From NCBI RefSeq assembly GCF_024347435.1, contig NZ_AP025480.1:2232001-2296000 (forward strand): a stretch of 64,000 nt of DNA, given 5' to 3'. Shown here piece after piece: positions 35,586 through 44,466 of the stretch. The position numbers were made by a program, and so were the translations under genes. Under the pieces are notes generated by a model. That model was not told where the DNA came from and did not search any database. It saw only the letters and a list, made by a program, of their open reading frames with translations. This DNA is from Vibrio cyclitrophicus (GTDB lineage: Bacteria; Pseudomonadota; Gammaproteobacteria; Enterobacterales; Vibrionaceae). The stretch's first letter is position 1. Each line of letters begins with the position of its first letter.

Positions 35586-35987
35586 TCACATAACGCACTC
35601 GTTCTTCATAATAGTTAAGCCTGCTTCTAGCGTTTCTGCCCAAGCTCGTTCTACGTTCTCATCATAATGAGGATCGTACTTTTTAACCGTATTGAGCAGC
35701 GAATTAAACCATTCGTTTAATTCAATTTCTGAAATGTCCAACCCCAAATCTTTGTGCCTTTTACCCAGTTTCTTGACCGAGTTCCGCACACTTGGCAGAC
35801 CAGAGGAATTATAAATAAGAATGATCGAGGCCTTAAGCATCTTAGTTTGCTGCTCTAACCCTATCTTTTCAAAACGTTCTGAAAACCTTGGGTTATGCTC
35901 GCAGAAGTCTGCCAGAAAGCTTTCCAAGAATTCTTGATCAATCCGGCAACGCTCAAAGCTTTCATAAAACAGTTCATTCGGTTTCAT
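35586..35987 (-). CDS. Single-domain globin
   Basis: A 133-residue protein with globin-like helical spacing: Phe39 fits the CD1 position, Gln47 the distal site, and His78 in VKKLGKRHKDLG the proximal heme ligand. A Trp lies in the G-helix region (NEWFNSLLNTV) and in the H helix (ERAWAETLEAGL). It resembles the sensor or single-domain globins that bind O2 or NO. There is no output domain, so it may buffer or detoxify a gas. It is monocistronic, next to the IS3 scar. Confidence 0.75.
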   Translation of the reverse strand: MKPNELFYESFERCRIDQEFLESFLADFCEHNPRFSERFEKIGLEQQTKMLKASIILIYNSSGLPSVRNSVKKLGKRHKDLGLDISEIELNEWFNSLLNTVKKYDPHYDENVERAWAETLEAGLTIMKNECVM

Positions 35988-36089
35988 CTAGCAAGTCCTT
36001 TGCAATAGTCAGCCAGTCTTTAAAATAACGTGTTAGTTCAGAGCATCATAAACTAACCCTGAACAATCAATATGACTTAATTATACGCC

Positions 36090-36157
36090 ACTGTGGCATA
36101 AAGTTAACTATGATATAAAGTGAACTGTGGAATAACGTAAACTATGGCATAAAGTGA
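36090..36157. repeat. 17-bp tandem repeat, four copies, at a gene end
   Basis: Four head-to-tail 17-base units (36090-36106, 36107-36123, 36124-36140, 36141-36157) of the form ACTRTGGCATAAAGTGA with a few substitutions. The last unit is the 3' end of the VOC gene on the minus strand and includes its stop codon (THFMP-stop), so the gene end appears to have been tandemly amplified. Confidence 0.85.
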
Positions 36158-36522
36158 GTTGCACAAATCTTGTTTCCATCAGGGTCTCGTAAATAGGCCA
36201 TATAGAGTCGACGTTCATCTGTTCCTCTGGCACCTGGACCATTTTCAATACTGGTACCACCATTTTCAACACCAAGACGATGCCATTCATCGACTATTTC
36301 TGTTGAGCTTGCCAAGAACCCGACGGTCATCCCATTACCATAAGTCGCGGGCTGACCGTCAATCGGCTTAGTTAAACCTAGTACGCCCGTTTTACTAACG
36401 TATATACAACGCCCCTTGGGATCGATTGTCCCTTCGCTGTAACCAAGCTCTTGCATAATTGGATCATAGAATGACTTCGCGCGTTCAATATTTTCGGTTC
36501 CGAGAAAAACATGACTAAACAT
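36142..36522 (-). CDS. VOC-family (glyoxalase-like) protein
   Basis: A 126-residue single-domain vicinal-oxygen-chelate protein: MFSHVFLGTENIERAKSFYD with His4 as first ligand, ATYGNGMTVGFLA in the middle and YLRDPDGNKICATHF at the end. It resembles the many small glyoxalase/bleomycin-resistance-like proteins with unknown substrate. It is adjacent to soxR. The 3' end is part of a 17-bp tandem repeat. Confidence 0.88.
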   Translation of the reverse strand: MFSHVFLGTENIERAKSFYDPIMQELGYSEGTIDPKGRCIYVSKTGVLGLTKPIDGQPATYGNGMTVGFLASSTEIVDEWHRLGVENGGTSIENGPGARGTDERRLYMAYLRDPDGNKICATHFMP

Positions 36523-36663
36523 AACTCACCTCTTTTGATTGAAAGAACCTCCCAAGCTAGACCTATAATTTGCGTTTGTCCAGGCACGCTATTCAGTCAT
36601 AGTTGTTGCTTAACTCATTGAATGAAAGCATAGAGTTTGGCTAGCTATTTAACGCAATAAAGA

Positions 36664-37104
36664 CTAATCAACAATGCGTTGTGCACCTTGCCCTTGATCA
36701 TGCAAAATATCTTCAGGGTTCAACAAGTGGCACTTCTGCATACTCAAGCAGCCACAGCCAATACAACCTGTCAGGTTCTCTTGTAACGAACGGATCTGCG
36801 ACATTTTTCTGTCTAACTGACCTTGCCACTTCTTCGCAACTCGCTCCCAATCTCGCTTAGTTGCGGTCTGGTTCATAGGTAAGGTAGATAACTCTTCCGT
36901 AATCTCTTCCAGCGTAAAACCTATCGACTGCGCTACTTGTATCAAAGCAATTCGTCGCAACATAGCTGATTGGTAACGACGTTGGTTGCCATTGGTGCGA
37001 ATCGAAGCAATCAACCCTTTGGTTTCATAAAAGCGGAGTGCCGAAGGAGCAACACCACTGCGCTCTGATAACTGTCCTATCGTCAAATATACGATGTTCC
37101 TCAT
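36664..37104 (-). CDS. soxR: Redox-sensitive transcriptional regulator SoxR
   Basis: A 146-residue MerR-family regulator. The N-terminal winged helix (YLTIGQLSERSGVAPSALRF, then YETKGLI) is followed by a dimerisation helix and the [2Fe-2S] cysteine cluster C-IG-C-G-C-LSMQK-C (Cys114, 117, 119, 125). The oxidised cluster activates target promoters in response to redox-cycling drugs. I chose the ATG at 37104, preceded by AAGGACAAGG, over an upstream ATG at 37128. No soxS is adjacent, and I could not find a clear SoxR box in the neighbouring gaps. Confidence 0.95.
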   Translation of the reverse strand: MRNIVYLTIGQLSERSGVAPSALRFYETKGLIASIRTNGNQRRYQSAMLRRIALIQVAQSIGFTLEEITEELSTLPMNQTATKRDWERVAKKWQGQLDRKMSQIRSLQENLTGCIGCGCLSMQKCHLLNPEDILHDQGQGAQRIVD

Positions 37105-37392
37105 TATTACCTTGTCCTTGGTGTTCACAAATAGATAAAGTTCACTTTAACTTAATAATAACCACAGCTTGCCTCCATCACCAGTAAAGAGAGCAGAACT
37201 TTGAATACCAACATCAACGAGCTAAGCGATTACTATTTTTATGATAACGATATGATTTTTAATAAACCAACTCGCGGCGAAGTAATTAGGAACTAGGTAA
37301 TTGGCAATAAAGTAGTGAGGTGCAAATTAACTGAAGCCAATAAAAAATGGCTACCTGAACGATAACCATAATGCCGTTCAGAATTTAAAAAA

Positions 37393-37950
37393 CTAATCAA
37401 ACAACTCAATAACCAGTTTGTTATCTTTAATCACTAGATTAGGCTCCGATGACTTAATCAATGACTCTTGCACCTTGTTGCTATCCAATTTATAAACCGG
37501 TGACTGAGACAAAGCAAAGCCAATCATGGATACCGCAGGCTTAAGCAACCTCTCAACCTCAGGGGAGAGTTGTTGTCCTTTTTCCTGAAAACGCTCTAGT
37601 CGTAACGATTTCAAATACACTTCACCACTTTCATTGTCATATTCAGGGATAGCACTGAACTCAATATCCAAATCTAACCCCATATTCGGCATATTAAATA
37701 TCTCAACTTTTGCATTAGTATTAGCTATAACCGAGACTCGTTGATTGTCTGTTCGTCCAATTTTCACTTCTAAATCATCAACAGCCACTTGCGCATACAT
37801 AACACTTTGAACACCAACTTCTTGTTCTAACATCACTGAATCTTGTAGGTATTTCGTCATGTCTTGTTCAGTAATACTGTAGCTCACACAACCACCTAGC
37901 ATCAGGGCAGAAAAAGCGATAATGAAGCGGTTGATTAACTTTATTGTCAT
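37393..37950 (-). CDS. DUF1439 (YceB-like) lipoprotein
   Basis: A 185-residue lipoprotein with lipobox LGGC (Cys 21), then SYSITEQDMTKYLQDSV and a beta-rich body ending in KDNKLVIELFD. The pattern matches the DUF1439/YceB family of outer-membrane lipoproteins of unknown function. It is monocistronic on the minus strand, divergent from the DCC gene. Confidence 0.82.
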   Translation of the reverse strand: MTIKLINRFIIAFSALMLGGCVSYSITEQDMTKYLQDSVMLEQEVGVQSVMYAQVAVDDLEVKIGRTDNQRVSVIANTNAKVEIFNMPNMGLDLDIEFSAIPEYDNESGEVYLKSLRLERFQEKGQQLSPEVERLLKPAVSMIGFALSQSPVYKLDSNKVQESLIKSSEPNLVIKDNKLVIELFD

Positions 37951-38108
37951 TGCGGTTAAACTCTTAATATGTCATTGCAAGGCACGGATTTTATCTTGGA
38001 ATAATACCGTAAAATAGTTGTCACAATGACAGTGTCGGTTAACTCCGCAAAATGATCCACTGAAGAAATAACACCGTACAAATTAATAGGAATAGAATAG
38101 TAAGGAAA

Positions 38109-38498
38109 ATGATGACGGCATTAACGATATTTTATGATGGGACATGTCCATTGTGTGCAAAAGAGATGGCGGCACTTGCCAAGCATGACACTGAAAATAA
38201 GATTCAAACCATCGATATCTACAGTGAAGCCTTTTCAGACTACCCTCAGATTGATGCGGACGCAGCCAACACCATTTTGCATGCACTGGATGAGAATGGA
38301 AAACTTTTGCTAGGTTTAGACGTGACCTACCAAGCGTGGCGCTTAGTAGGAAAAGGTTGGCTATACGCCCCATTGCGCTGGGCCATATTCAAGCCAATGG
38401 CCGACTGGTGTTATCTACGATTTGCCAAGAACAGATACAAAGTTTCTTTCTGGCTAACAGGAAAGTCACGCTGCAATGGAAACAGCTGCACTAAATAG
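38109..38498 (+). CDS. DCC-family thiol-disulfide oxidoreductase-like protein (DUF393)
   Basis: A 129-residue protein with the DCC signature: LTIFYDGTCPLCAKEM (YDGxCPLC, a thioredoxin-like CxxC). Conserved later parts are DIYSEAF, YQAWRLVGKGWLY and RFAKNRYK. Family members are predicted thiol-disulfide oxidoreductases. Substrates are unknown. It heads a run of plus-strand genes that includes the ABC1 kinase, a GPx-like protein and DUF3429. ATG ATG gives two possible starts three bases apart. Confidence 0.85.
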   Translation: MMTALTIFYDGTCPLCAKEMAALAKHDTENKIQTIDIYSEAFSDYPQIDADAANTILHALDENGKLLLGLDVTYQAWRLVGKGWLYAPLRWAIFKPMADWCYLRFAKNRYKVSFWLTGKSRCNGNSCTK

Positions 38499-38505
38499 TG
38501 CTTGG

Positions 38506-38601
38506 TTAAGACATACCACTCGCGACTTTGTAATACACCAAACCAAACAGCGCAGCAAAAACTAAAACGGTAACCGCGACTTTTAACCAAATAAATTTCA
38601 T
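38506..38601 (-). CDS. 31-residue single-pass membrane peptide
   Basis: A short frame with AAAGGAC correctly placed before its ATG. It encodes MKFIWLKVAVTVLVFAALFG followed by LVYYKVASGMS: a positive N-terminus, one hydrophobic helix and a short polar end. It is antisense to the DCC-ABC1 direction and lies wholly in their gap. The start context and composition make a real small membrane protein likely, but homology would be needed to settle it. Confidence 0.5.
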   Translation of the reverse strand: MKFIWLKVAVTVLVFAALFGLVYYKVASGMS

Positions 38602-38719
38602 GTTTTGTCCTTTAAATTCTGTTTACTATTTCGCGAGATAAGTTACCACAACAAAACATTCGGTTGGGTAATGATTTATAGAACTTTGTAGAGAACCTTG
38701 ATTCCCAGAGAGAACTTTT

Positions 38720-40039
38720 ATGTCGGCAAAAGAAAGAAATCTACCTACCCATCGTATTTCAAGATTCAGTAAATTCGCGTCTCTCGCAACTCGAGTAGCG
38801 GGAAGTGTCATAACTGAAGGCACGAAACAGCTCGCGCAGGGAAACAGACCCAAAGCAAAAGACTTGGTATTAACACCTCAAAATATCGCTCGCCTTACAG
38901 ATCAGTTGGCACATTTGCGAGGCGCTGCAATGAAGCTAGGTCAGATGCTGTCGATGGATGCCGGTGATATCCTAGAACCGGAGTTAGCCAATATACTCGC
39001 TCGCTTGCGCTCAGACGCCGACCCATTACCCGCTAAGCAGCTTAACCAAGTATTAGAAAATTCACTTGGTATAAATTGGAAAGTGGAATTTATTACCTTC
39101 AACTTTAAGCCTTTAGCTAGTGCGTCTATCGGCCAGGTCCACCAAGCTTACAGTGATGCAGGAGACAAACTTGCTATCAAAGTCCAATATCCAGGCATTC
39201 GAAAAAGTATCGACAGCGATGTAGACAACGTAGGCACACTGCTCAACATTGTTGGGTTGATACCAAAGTCGGTCGACTACAAAAGCTTACTAGAAGAGGC
39301 AAAGAAACAGCTCCATGATGAAGCGGACTATGCTCGCGAGGCTGACTACGCGATTCGTTACCATGATGCATTAAAAGAGCACTCTCACTTCGTCGTACCT
39401 AAAATTCACCCGCAAGTCTCTTCAGACTCCGTCCTCGCCATGGACTTCATTGAAGGTGTCTCGATAGAGCAAATAGAAGGTTACGACCAAAGTACCCGTG
39501 ACTTCGTGATGCACAGCCTAATCGAGTTAATGTTCAAAGAGCTGTTTGACTTCAAGATGGTGCAAACCGACCCCAATTTCGCTAATTACTTGTATGTAGA
39601 ACAAACACGTCAAATTGGCTTGTTGGATTTTGGTGCCACCCGTGAATACAGTGATCGCTTCAGTGATGGTTATCGTTCAGCCTTTACCTCTGTGATTAAT
39701 CACAATGAACAAGGACTCAACAAGGCGTTAGAGCAAATTGGATTTTTTAGCGAGACCATCCTCCCTGACCAGCGCCAAGCGATTCTCAACCTAGTGACAA
39801 TGGCATGTGAACCCATGCTTGTCGATGAAGATTACGACTTCAAAGCTAGTGGTTTAGCACAAAGGCTTCGTGAGGCAGGAACCATACTCAGCATGGAGCA
39901 AGAGTATTGGCACACACCACCAGCCGATGCCCTATTCCTCCACCGAAAGATTGGAGGCATGTATCTGCTGGCATCTCGCCTTGGGGCCAAGGTGAACATC
40001 AGGCGCTTGGTAGAACCCTATTTGCTAAGCGACAGCTGA
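38720..40039 (+). CDS. ABC1/UbiB-family atypical kinase
   Basis: A 439-residue ABC1 (ADCK/UbiB) protein-kinase-like protein. The family KxGQ motif is MKLGQMLSMD (Lys72). The Ala-rich nucleotide loop reads LASASIGQVHQA, the ATP lysine is in LAIKVQYPGI, the catalytic loop is QTDPNFANYL and the metal-binding motif is LLDFGATREY. It resembles COQ8-like members more than E. coli UbiB, and lacks C-terminal membrane helices. It probably supports quinone or lipid metabolism. It is followed 86 bases later by an exported GPx-like gene. Confidence 0.9.
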   Translation: MSAKERNLPTHRISRFSKFASLATRVAGSVITEGTKQLAQGNRPKAKDLVLTPQNIARLTDQLAHLRGAAMKLGQMLSMDAGDILEPELANILARLRSDADPLPAKQLNQVLENSLGINWKVEFITFNFKPLASASIGQVHQAYSDAGDKLAIKVQYPGIRKSIDSDVDNVGTLLNIVGLIPKSVDYKSLLEEAKKQLHDEADYAREADYAIRYHDALKEHSHFVVPKIHPQVSSDSVLAMDFIEGVSIEQIEGYDQSTRDFVMHSLIELMFKELFDFKMVQTDPNFANYLYVEQTRQIGLLDFGATREYSDRFSDGYRSAFTSVINHNEQGLNKALEQIGFFSETILPDQRQAILNLVTMACEPMLVDEDYDFKASGLAQRLREAGTILSMEQEYWHTPPADALFLHRKIGGMYLLASRLGAKVNIRRLVEPYLLSDS

Positions 40040-40125
40040 TACTAAAGCCATTCTGGTCTTTAAAGTGATCATTTCAAGTCGTTGAACAGTAGTAACAGTT
40101 ACGCCAACTAAAATGAGTCAGACTA

Positions 40126-40671
40126 ATGAAGCATTCGCTGCTGTGCTCCACCGCCCTAATCGCGAGCCTAACAAGTTCATTCGCTTTTTCAGCAAGCTGT
40201 CCTGAGATACTCAACGGCAAACAAAGGCTGTTAAATTCAAACGAAGAGATTGAGCTGTGTGAAGAGTTTCAAGGTAAAACTTTATTGATCGTGAATACAG
40301 CAAGTCAATGCGGTTTCACGCCACAGTTCGAGCAACTTGAGCAACTGCATCAAACATATAAAGATCAAGGATTCACGGTTGTTGGTTTCCCAAGCAATGA
40401 TTTTCGTCAAGACAGAGGAAGCGAGGAGAAGTCTGCCAAAATCTGTTATCTGGATTACGGCGTCACGTTTCCAATGATGGCGCGTGCTTCACTCTCTGGG
40501 CCGAACGCAAATCCAGTCTTTGCCGAAATCCAACAACAAGCTGGTATCAAACCGAAATGGAATTTCTACAAGTTCTTGGTCAGCAAAGAAGGCAAAGTGA
40601 TAGCAACCTTCCCGAGTTCTACGTCGCCAACCAGTAGTACCCTCAAAAATGCTATCGAGCAGCAGCTATGA
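40126..40671 (+). CDS. Exported glutathione peroxidase-like protein
   Basis: A 181-residue GPx/BtuE-family thiol peroxidase with a signal peptide (MKHSLLCSTALIASLTSSFA, cleavage near residue 23), so probably periplasmic. The peroxidatic cysteine is Cys62 in NTASQCGFTPQF. Of the tetrad, Trp145 and Asn146 (KWNFYKFLV) are present, but the usual Gln in FPCNQF is Asp92 (FPSNDF). Cys107 may be the resolving Cys. The stop overlaps the start of the DUF3429 gene by 4 bases, so the two are coupled. Confidence 0.88.
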   Translation: MKHSLLCSTALIASLTSSFAFSASCPEILNGKQRLLNSNEEIELCEEFQGKTLLIVNTASQCGFTPQFEQLEQLHQTYKDQGFTVVGFPSNDFRQDRGSEEKSAKICYLDYGVTFPMMARASLSGPNANPVFAEIQQQAGIKPKWNFYKFLVSKEGKVIATFPSSTSPTSSTLKNAIEQQL

Positions 40672-41135
40672 AGTCAGATTACATGGAAACAACTCAAACA
40701 CGTAACACCATGGCTAAGCTCGGCTATATGGGTTTAGTCCCCTTTTTATTCGGCCTATTGTTATCGCTCACCGACAGTCAGTTTTTTAACTTGAGCGGAG
40801 AAACACTCTTCATCACTTACAGCGTGGTTATCTTAAGTTTCTTGTCTGGTATTTTATGGGGAAATGGCATAGAGAATTTCGAAATCCAATCAAGTAACAA
40901 TGCTCTAATTCTAAGCAATGTTATTGTGTTAGCAGCGTGGCTAGCGGTACTACTCGGTGAGCAAAAGGAATTCATAACCACACTTATTCTCTTGGTCGGT
41001 TACATTGCGGTTTGGCGAGCAGAGAGGTCGATGAAGGAACAGAATAAAAGCGAAGGGCCTGATGGGTATTTTGAAATGAGAACTCGACTAACTTCTAGCG
41101 TTGTGTTGATGCATGGTATCGTGCTGTTAACTTGA
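40668..41135 (+). CDS. DUF3429-family membrane protein
   Basis: A 155-residue inner-membrane protein with five hydrophobic segments, starting LGYMGLVPFLFGLLLS and including YSVVILSFLSGILWG and LILLVGYIAVWRAERSM. It matches the DUF3429 family of unknown function. Translation is coupled to the GPx-like gene (ATGA overlap at 40668-40671). An internal ATG at codon 5 is an alternative start. Confidence 0.82.
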   Translation: MKSDYMETTQTRNTMAKLGYMGLVPFLFGLLLSLTDSQFFNLSGETLFITYSVVILSFLSGILWGNGIENFEIQSSNNALILSNVIVLAAWLAVLLGEQKEFITTLILLVGYIAVWRAERSMKEQNKSEGPDGYFEMRTRLTSSVVLMHGIVLLT

Positions 41136-41339
41136 GTGAGTTTTTACCTGTTTAGGCATATTGAGCGCAAAGCAGGCTGGGATGAATAGCAGTACTTCCA
41201 TATTTCCATTGAGGGCTTCCTAGCTACAATATACCAAGGTTATTGAATCGTTTAACGCAAGATTACCTTTTATAACAGCATTTGAAATCTTTTATAGTGA
41301 CACTTGAAAACTGTCCCTCCCTCTGTCAAAACCTTTGAA

Positions 41340-41657
41340 TCAGTTTTCGAAAAATTGTTCATATTCTGGAGTTGATAAGTTTTCCGCAGCTCCAATCTCA
41401 CCAACGATATAAATCGCACTGGCGAAAGTTTCTATCGTTTGATTAGGCTCACGCTCCGGCACTTCACCAACAACCGGGACAGATTTAGGTTCTGATACCG
41501 TATTACAAACAACACTTTCACATACGATGCTTTGTTGTTCTAACGAGATAGCCTCGGGGATATCAAAATCTCCAGCCGATAAATCAGAACTAGAAAGCTC
41601 TAAGGAAGCATGTGATAAGGTCGAAAACATAGCTGAAAATACAATCCACTTATTCAT
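41340..41657 (-). CDS. Small secreted acidic protein of unknown function
   Basis: A 105-residue protein with a clear signal peptide (MNKWIVFSAMFSTLSHAS), then an acidic low-complexity region with two close cysteines (IVCESVVCNT) and a Pro-rich spacer. I recognise no family. It lies downstream, on the same strand, of the flippase gene, separated by 136 bases, so it could be part of the polysaccharide transcript or independent. Confidence 0.55.
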   Translation of the reverse strand: MNKWIVFSAMFSTLSHASLELSSSDLSAGDFDIPEAISLEQQSIVCESVVCNTVSEPKSVPVVGEVPEREPNQTIETFASAIYIVGEIGAAENLSTPEYEQFFEN

Positions 41658-41793
41658 AATTCATTCCATAGTTAATATTCATCAAACTTATAAATACTAT
41701 CTAATCACAAACATTATGAACAGTGTTTTATTTTGATAAACTTAGATTTTCATTGCCTACCCCGGAAAAAGCTTAAAGATAGATGCCGTAATT

Positions 41794-43239
41794 TCAACTT
41801 ATCTGGGAGTGCTTGCGTAACGTGAACTTATCAAGCAACACAGGCGGAATAATGATGACCGAATATTTTACGAAGGCCACTAATGTCACCACTGCCACAA
41901 AGCAGCCTAAAACAAAGTCATGAACATCAACGAGCACCAACCCGAGCAATCGATCACAAGCGACCGCAACTACGGCAATACTGAGCGCAACTATCCATTT
42001 ACTGTGCTGATAAGGTAACGGTTCCATTGTTTGGCTGACGAAATATAAAAGTAGTAATCGCAATATGTAAGTTCCGCAGAGGACAACAATAACCCCCCAT
42101 ACGCCATAACTGGGCGTCACGGTGACATAACCAATAGCGGCCAAGATCGCGCATCCACCTTGAATCCACATTTGCGATTGACTTGATTTCCCACTGAAAC
42201 AACCAAGATTCAAATAATCACCTGCGTTCTTGATAACACTAATGGCAAGCAATGCGACAACAATCGTACCCGAATATTGATAGCTGCTTGGCAGAATTAA
42301 AGCGATAAAGCCTGGAACAGTTAAAATCATCAAAGCACCCAATACGATGGCGAAATTGACGCCAACTAAGGCTTTGTCTGCACAATCCTTACTACCTCCT
42401 GATTGCTGAAGAATGGCGACACGGTTTGGGAACCACCACAGTGCATAGGGTTGCAATAACAATCCAAGGATCAACGCAAATTTACCACTGACTGCATAAA
42501 TCGCCAGTTCTTCGACTCCAACGAAACTTGCCATTACCCAACGATCTAACCCCATGATCATATACATTGATGCCCCTCCCACCAAAGCGGGTAACCCAAA
42601 CTTCAGGATCTTGGTTGAGTATTTAAAACAACCAAATGTTCCCATCTCTTGCCATTGATAGCGCACTAAACAGATCATTAGCAGCAAACTCGATACCGCT
42701 GCCGAAATCAACACACCATCAATACCATATCCGGCCTCAAGCAATGCAAAAGTCATCACGGCTTGAACACCGGCTTTCAATACATTAAGCAGGCAAAATT
42801 GTTTCGCCATCGCGTTCATTCGCATTAAGGTCAGAGGAATAGAGATTGCCCCATCAAGCATTGTAGGAATGAGTAGGATAAAAATTTGGTAGGGTTGAAA
42901 TTCGACGGGTAACATTAAAATCAATAGCGGCATGCTGAGCGCAATTAATAACCCTCCTAGCACGCACACCAAAACACTTAGCGTAAAGCAGTTAGAAACG
43001 AGTTCCCGCTTTTCATCGCCATCGGACACGCCCACATAACGATACATTGCCTCAACGATACCAAAGCTAAACAATATCGTTCCAATGTCTGCTAACAAGA
43101 CAATCGCTTCTAAAGAACCATATTCTGCTAGTGTCATTTTGTGAGTAATGTAAGGAATCATCACAAGTGATATCCCTTTCATCATCACAATACCAATAGC
43201 GTAATAGGCTGACTGTTTTAATGAACCCATAGCGGTCAC
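41794..43239 (-). CDS. Polysaccharide flippase, Wzx/MATE-like
   Basis: A 481-residue membrane protein with 12-14 hydrophobic segments, of the polysaccharide biosynthesis (RfbX/Wzx) superfamily. N-terminus: SAYYAIGIVMMKGISLVMIP, YITHKMTLAEYGSLEAIV. It translocates lipid-linked oligosaccharide across the inner membrane. It lies 7 bases downstream of a family 2 glycosyltransferase, with which it forms an operon. No polymerase gene is visible nearby. Confidence 0.88.
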   Translation of the reverse strand: MTAMGSLKQSAYYAIGIVMMKGISLVMIPYITHKMTLAEYGSLEAIVLLADIGTILFSFGIVEAMYRYVGVSDGDEKRELVSNCFTLSVLVCVLGGLLIALSMPLLILMLPVEFQPYQIFILLIPTMLDGAISIPLTLMRMNAMAKQFCLLNVLKAGVQAVMTFALLEAGYGIDGVLISAAVSSLLLMICLVRYQWQEMGTFGCFKYSTKILKFGLPALVGGASMYMIMGLDRWVMASFVGVEELAIYAVSGKFALILGLLLQPYALWWFPNRVAILQQSGGSKDCADKALVGVNFAIVLGALMILTVPGFIALILPSSYQYSGTIVVALLAISVIKNAGDYLNLGCFSGKSSQSQMWIQGGCAILAAIGYVTVTPSYGVWGVIVVLCGTYILRLLLLYFVSQTMEPLPYQHSKWIVALSIAVVAVACDRLLGLVLVDVHDFVLGCFVAVVTLVAFVKYSVIIIPPVLLDKFTLRKHSQIS

Positions 43240-43246
43240 CTATCCT

Positions 43247-44173
43247 TTACCCTGCTGGCGTTAGGAAACTTTTACAGTCTCTGATTAGGTGTAGTAACGT
43301 TCGTTTTTGAGGAGCCAAAACCAAAGATCTAAAACTGTAAGCGGCCGCCTGTCGGTTGTGTTGTAGGCTTCGGTAATAGTCAGCGTAACCTTCAAGTATT
43401 CTCGCCTTTGCGATCTTGAAACTAGAAGAAGGTAGGTTCCAACGTTCACTGTCATTTTGGTAATGCTGAAGAATAGATTCTATAGACTGCAAATTCCTCA
43501 GCTTGAAGCTTTCCGTTTGAGTAACAGAATTCGCTCTCATCAAGTAACCAACTTGCACTGAATTCAATACGCCAATCTGATGATTCTCACTCACGCGAAG
43601 CCATAGCTCCCAATCTTCTCCGTAAGTAATGTCCGCGTTAAAAGTGTCTGTTTGCGAAAAGACATCGGCTTTCACCATCACTGTCGATGTGCCAATCACG
43701 TTATTTTCAATAATAAACTCTAGTGGGTTTTCAATATTAAAGAATAACTCGTCATGATCTTGAAACTGCGACCAATAACTGAAGCAGTCGACAATCACTT
43801 GGTAGTCTTCAGTGAGATGCTCGTAGTTAGTAAAACTCATCGCCAGATCGGGGTTCCGCTGATGGAATTCAAGTTGTCGTTCAATTTTTTCAGGGAACCA
43901 AAAGTCGTCAGCGTCTAAAAAAGCGATGAATTCACCGGACGCTTTTTCGATCCCTAAGTTTCTGGCTTGAGGAGCACCTACGCCCAACGTCGATAACTTT
44001 ATAATTCGCTCATCGTGTATCGAAGAAAGATAAGTTGACGTCCCGTCATTGCTGTTATCGTCAATAATGATCAGCTCAAGGTCTTGATGAGTCTGCTTGA
44101 GTACGCTGCCGATTGCCTTCGGCAGGTAGCCCAAACAATTATAAGTAGGAATAACAATACTAACTTTAGCCAT
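43247..44173 (-). CDS. Family 2 glycosyltransferase
   Basis: A 308-residue GT-A fold glycosyltransferase. It has KVSIVIPTYNCLGYLPKAIG, IIIDDNSNDGT for nucleotide-sugar binding, the metal motif AFLDADDFWFPEKI, and TYGEDWELWLRVSEN with the catalytic ED. I took the start MAKVSIVIP at 44173. A longer upstream start adds only non-homologous residues. It transfers a sugar onto a surface polysaccharide or lipid carrier. It is the first gene of the pair with the flippase. Confidence 0.9.
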   Translation of the reverse strand: MAKVSIVIPTYNCLGYLPKAIGSVLKQTHQDLELIIIDDNSNDGTSTYLSSIHDERIIKLSTLGVGAPQARNLGIEKASGEFIAFLDADDFWFPEKIERQLEFHQRNPDLAMSFTNYEHLTEDYQVIVDCFSYWSQFQDHDELFFNIENPLEFIIENNVIGTSTVMVKADVFSQTDTFNADITYGEDWELWLRVSENHQIGVLNSVQVGYLMRANSVTQTESFKLRNLQSIESILQHYQNDSERWNLPSSSFKIAKARILEGYADYYRSLQHNRQAAAYSFRSLVLAPQKRTLLHLIRDCKSFLTPAG

Positions 44174-44466
44174 AGTGACGATCTCAGATTTATATCTTAC
44201 ACAGCATGTCTGCATATCCTGTGCCGAGTATTCCTCACTATTAAACTGGCCTTATATCAGCACCCTACGTATCTGTTCGCAAAATGACGAACAAGCACTG
44301 TCGACACAGAAATTCAAATATCCAATTTGACTACCAATTTGAGAAAATCAAAAGCGATCTGACGATAACAGCAAAAAACCGTTAAAAAGCACCTCTTAAG
44401 TACCCTCTCATCTTGGTTCGTATTTTGCTTAAACCATTGTAGTGGCCGATACACAAGGAGAAGAAA

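Noticed and set aside
38109..41135. A SoxR-controlled operon including the DCC and ABC1 genes
   Set aside because: I could not find a convincing SoxR box near -35/-10 in the DCC upstream gap, and an intervening lipoprotein gene separates it from soxR.
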